NCBI GenBank assembly: GCA_028565635.1
Contig: JAOXYB010001125.1
Location: 1 to 20,466 of the forward strand
DNA from: Phoronis ovalis
Lineage: Eukaryota > Phoronida > Phoronidae
Direction: 5' to 3'
Length of the DNA: 20,466 nucleotides
Shown here: positions 18,095 to 20,466 of the stretch, one piece after another
Numbering within the stretch: the stretch's first letter is position 1
Layout: each line of letters opens with the position of its first letter
Translations under genes and position numbers: made by a program
Notes under the pieces: model-generated
Told to the model about the DNA's origin: nothing
Seen by the model: only the letters and a program-made list of their open reading frames with translations
The model's database searches: none

Positions 18095-20466
18095 TTTGCG
18101 GTAAAAATTCTATGAATTCTCCAATGTGTAGTATAATCCAAGAGGAAACGCCCTTCACCTGTCTAAGGTAGTAATCCTTGGCACTAAATCCAATGTCAAA
18201 GATATGAAAGCAAATTTCAACATTTAACAAATAGAAAACTGAAAAATTTAAATAAATTTGGACTATCTATATTTCCTATACACAGTATTCCCAGTTTTCA
18301 CAAATTGTGGGATAACGGAGCCATATTATAATAAAGGATCAATTTACTTCAAGCAACCAATCAATACACGAGTTTATTCATCTAGGCACGTGTGTCTCTA
18401 CAGATGCTACGGGCATCGAAAGGATTTGTTTTATGCTTGTTTACAAATAATTGATTTTCGGATTCTTTTTTTTACACATCTGCTGTTTGTGGTTCTTTGT
18501 TTGGTACAATACAAGGTGATTGTTTGGTAAACATTTTAAATTATAAAAGACTTTATAATTTATAAGTTTATCTAATCTTACCATGACATAACATTATAAT
18601 CATAAATATTTGCAAGCTGGTTATTGATTATTATCATGGAATGTTAATACTGTGAAAAATGTTATTCAATTCACAAAATATAATCAATGGACGTGAAGAT
18701 AGGGGACAGAAGGTATATTTAGCTTACAAAAAAACTCCTGCTCGGAGATTTTAGGAATACCTATTTTTATAACGAAAGTGTACACAATAAAAGTTTTTAA
18801 ATGTAGTGAGCCCGTATTGACAGGTATACATAGTGAATGCCTAGACGATTTTGATTGCTGAATTGCTTATTATGTATTTAAAAAACTCAAGCACATCATC
18901 ATTATAATCCCGATTTTTGTTCACGTAAACGAGAACTCAAAACACGTAGCTATGTCGTCTGCTAATTTTTTTTGGCCTACCACTGATGTATGCATAACTC
19001 TTTCCTCATAATTGCCTGGTTTGCATACTCGAAAAGGTTTTTATGCTACGTTTGTTCACAGTATAGCTAACTCCTACGCAAGTCTAGGATTCTGTGTTAG
19101 TTAAGTAGCGACATCTAGCGCGTGTTGGGAATTACTATGTTATACTTTTTTCATATGTGCTAATCAAATATATAGATAATCCATCCAGAGCCCCTCAGAA
19201 TGTTCACACAAAAGATATGGAGAGTTATAGATAGTGTCTAGCTGTAGGAAAAGTAAATCTTTTCGCGAAATCACTGTTGTTGCTCCATGTGGTAGTAAAG
19301 TTATGGGTTAATAATATATTGGACTCTGGCTGGTACCCGTGAATTACGGGCAATAGTGAGGTATAAAGAAAGCTATCACACTGAAATCACCCACTGCAGT
19401 TAGACCAGTGAGATATGACAAAAATATAGTTTGTTTACTTTTAATTAAAAATATACAAAAAGTAACCTTGAGGTATAATTAAAAAATGAGAATAAAGTTC
19501 GGTATATAGACTGCAACACAAATACAATTTTTAAAAAAAACCCTCAACACTATATTGGAACACCTACACTGGAGCGGCTCAATACTATATGTTACCAAAT
19601 TTCTATTTAATCTGTAACCCGGATCCATAGATCGATTGTCAAAATGCATGTTTCTTTTATTATCATGGCTGTAAATAGTCAAAACTTAATTTTTCGTAGT
19701 TACTATTCATTATAAGAGAATTGTTTTTAGTTTCTTTTTTATCTGTACGTGCTGATTGCTGAAGGAGTTGACTATTGATTGTGCTCGCCTGTTGCAAAAC
19801 TGCTTTAACTATACAGTGCAGGCCCAAAATAATACCGGCTGCTAACCCAGAGACAAGTAACTTTTTATCACCTGTTTCCTTTGGAATGCATAAAGAGTCG
19901 ATTTTCTGCTAATCCTGGCGATAATTTAACGAAAACAGAAATCGTCTTAAACGTTTAAATATACTAAAATGAAAACAGAAAAGGGGTCTAAATGTGAATA
20001 AATCCCGAGGGGGTCATTCAAATAAAATGTGGGGGATAATGATTGTTAATAAAAAAGCGTGAAAATTGTGTTTATTTCAGGACCAGACGCGTAACGCGCT
20101 TAGAGTCAATTTTGCCGGACAGGTCTTGCTTAATCTTTGTTCCATAATGTATATATAACTTAAGGAAAAACGGAATGTCCACTAAAACATATGCCACAAA
20201 GTGAAAACGAGATTGAACCTAATATAATATACAAATATTGGTCGGGGAACTGAACAAATATGGCAAAATAGAAATAGAATAAGAAATCAATTCTTTTATA
20301 GAAGTCGGTAATGTCAACAGATTCCACAAAAAATTTCTGCTTTTATGATAACCCGTATTATCTGTTAGATTTTCAAAACATTTCAAAATATTTTTCTGAA
20401 TATTTTCACGGATTTTTAGCAGATAACGAACGCACAAGTGACATTAGTTACACAGCTTCTTCATAT
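18095..20466. other. 5' flank of the Go gene: presumed 5' UTR and promoter region, no coding recognised
   Basis: No exon of a known protein is visible on either strand here. The first part (from 18095 upward) must hold the 5' UTR and probably the promoter, on the minus strand. I cannot place the transcription start and see no convincing TATA box at a fixed distance. A CACGTG E-box lies at 18387-18392, about 290 bp upstream of the ATG. A plus-strand open stretch at 18258-18530 begins at TTG and is not credible as a gene. A small CpG-rich patch, ACGCGTAACGCGC, stands out in otherwise AT-rich DNA near 20087-20099. An alternative first exon further upstream cannot be excluded. Confidence 0.6.
18110..18112 (-). 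promoter_or_regulatory. In-frame stop just upstream of the Go start codon
   Basis: The minus-strand codons leading into the ATG read TAG AAT TTT TAC CGC AAA. The TAG closes the frame 18 nt before the start and fixes the ATG at 18094 as the N-terminus, unless a 5' UTR intron ends between the two. The ATG context (AAAATGG) is a good eukaryotic initiation context. Confidence 0.85.

Noticed and set aside
18258-18530. 90-codon plus-strand open frame just upstream of the Go start, as a possible divergent gene
   Set aside because: It starts at TTG, matches no family I recognise, and its hydrophobic end is what random T-rich sequence gives. It is treated as promoter-side flank.
1-20466. CRISPR arrays, bacterial operons, phage or secretion systems
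   Set aside because: The window is intron-rich animal DNA. The tandem repeats present lack unique spacers of constant length, and no prokaryotic gene is visible.

Overview
This window is eukaryotic animal DNA. It is AT-rich (about two thirds A+T by eye), has long introns and contains no operon-like packing. It holds one gene that I can identify with confidence: a complete, intact gene for the alpha subunit of the heterotrimeric G protein Go (G-alpha-o). It lies on the minus strand in eight coding exons between 18094 (start codon) and 4223 (end of stop codon). The spliced reading frame is 1065 nt, giving 354 amino acids plus stop, the standard length for G-alpha-o. All seven junctions use GT...AG splice sites, and the pieces join in frame with no correction. 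From recollection, residues such as V133, G142 and N145 match molluscan G-alpha-o. I therefore infer a lophotrochozoan, most likely a mollusc, but the species cannot be named.

Layout from high to low coordinate, following transcription. 18095-20466 is the 5' flank with the presumed promoter and 5' UTR. Exon 1 (17977-18094) encodes the lipid-modified N-terminus. Exon 2 (17604-17646) carries the P-loop. A 6.4 kb intron 2 follows, then exon 3 (11035-11176). Intron 3 is 3.4 kb and contains a 12-bp minisatellite interrupted by a 100-N assembly gap. Exons 4 to 8 (7516-7676, 6948-7076, 6125-6254, 5057-5210, 4223-4410) are separated by short introns of 439-914 bp. Below 4223 lie the presumed 3' UTR, with several AATAAA signals on the minus strand, and then intergenic DNA.

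The rest is non-coding as far as I can tell. It contains short tandem repeats, a degenerate 33-bp repeat at 816-1080, a degenerate 'ATTCGAA'-type repeat with a strong hairpin in intron 7, and a hammerhead-like hairpin relic in intron 3. Intron 2 holds a striking cluster of AGGTCA nuclear-receptor half-sites, several spaced as DR5. I found no tRNA, rRNA, CRISPR array, intact transposon or second protein gene. I see no convincing undescribed system. The items most worth checking are the AGGTCA/DR5 cluster and the two repeat families.
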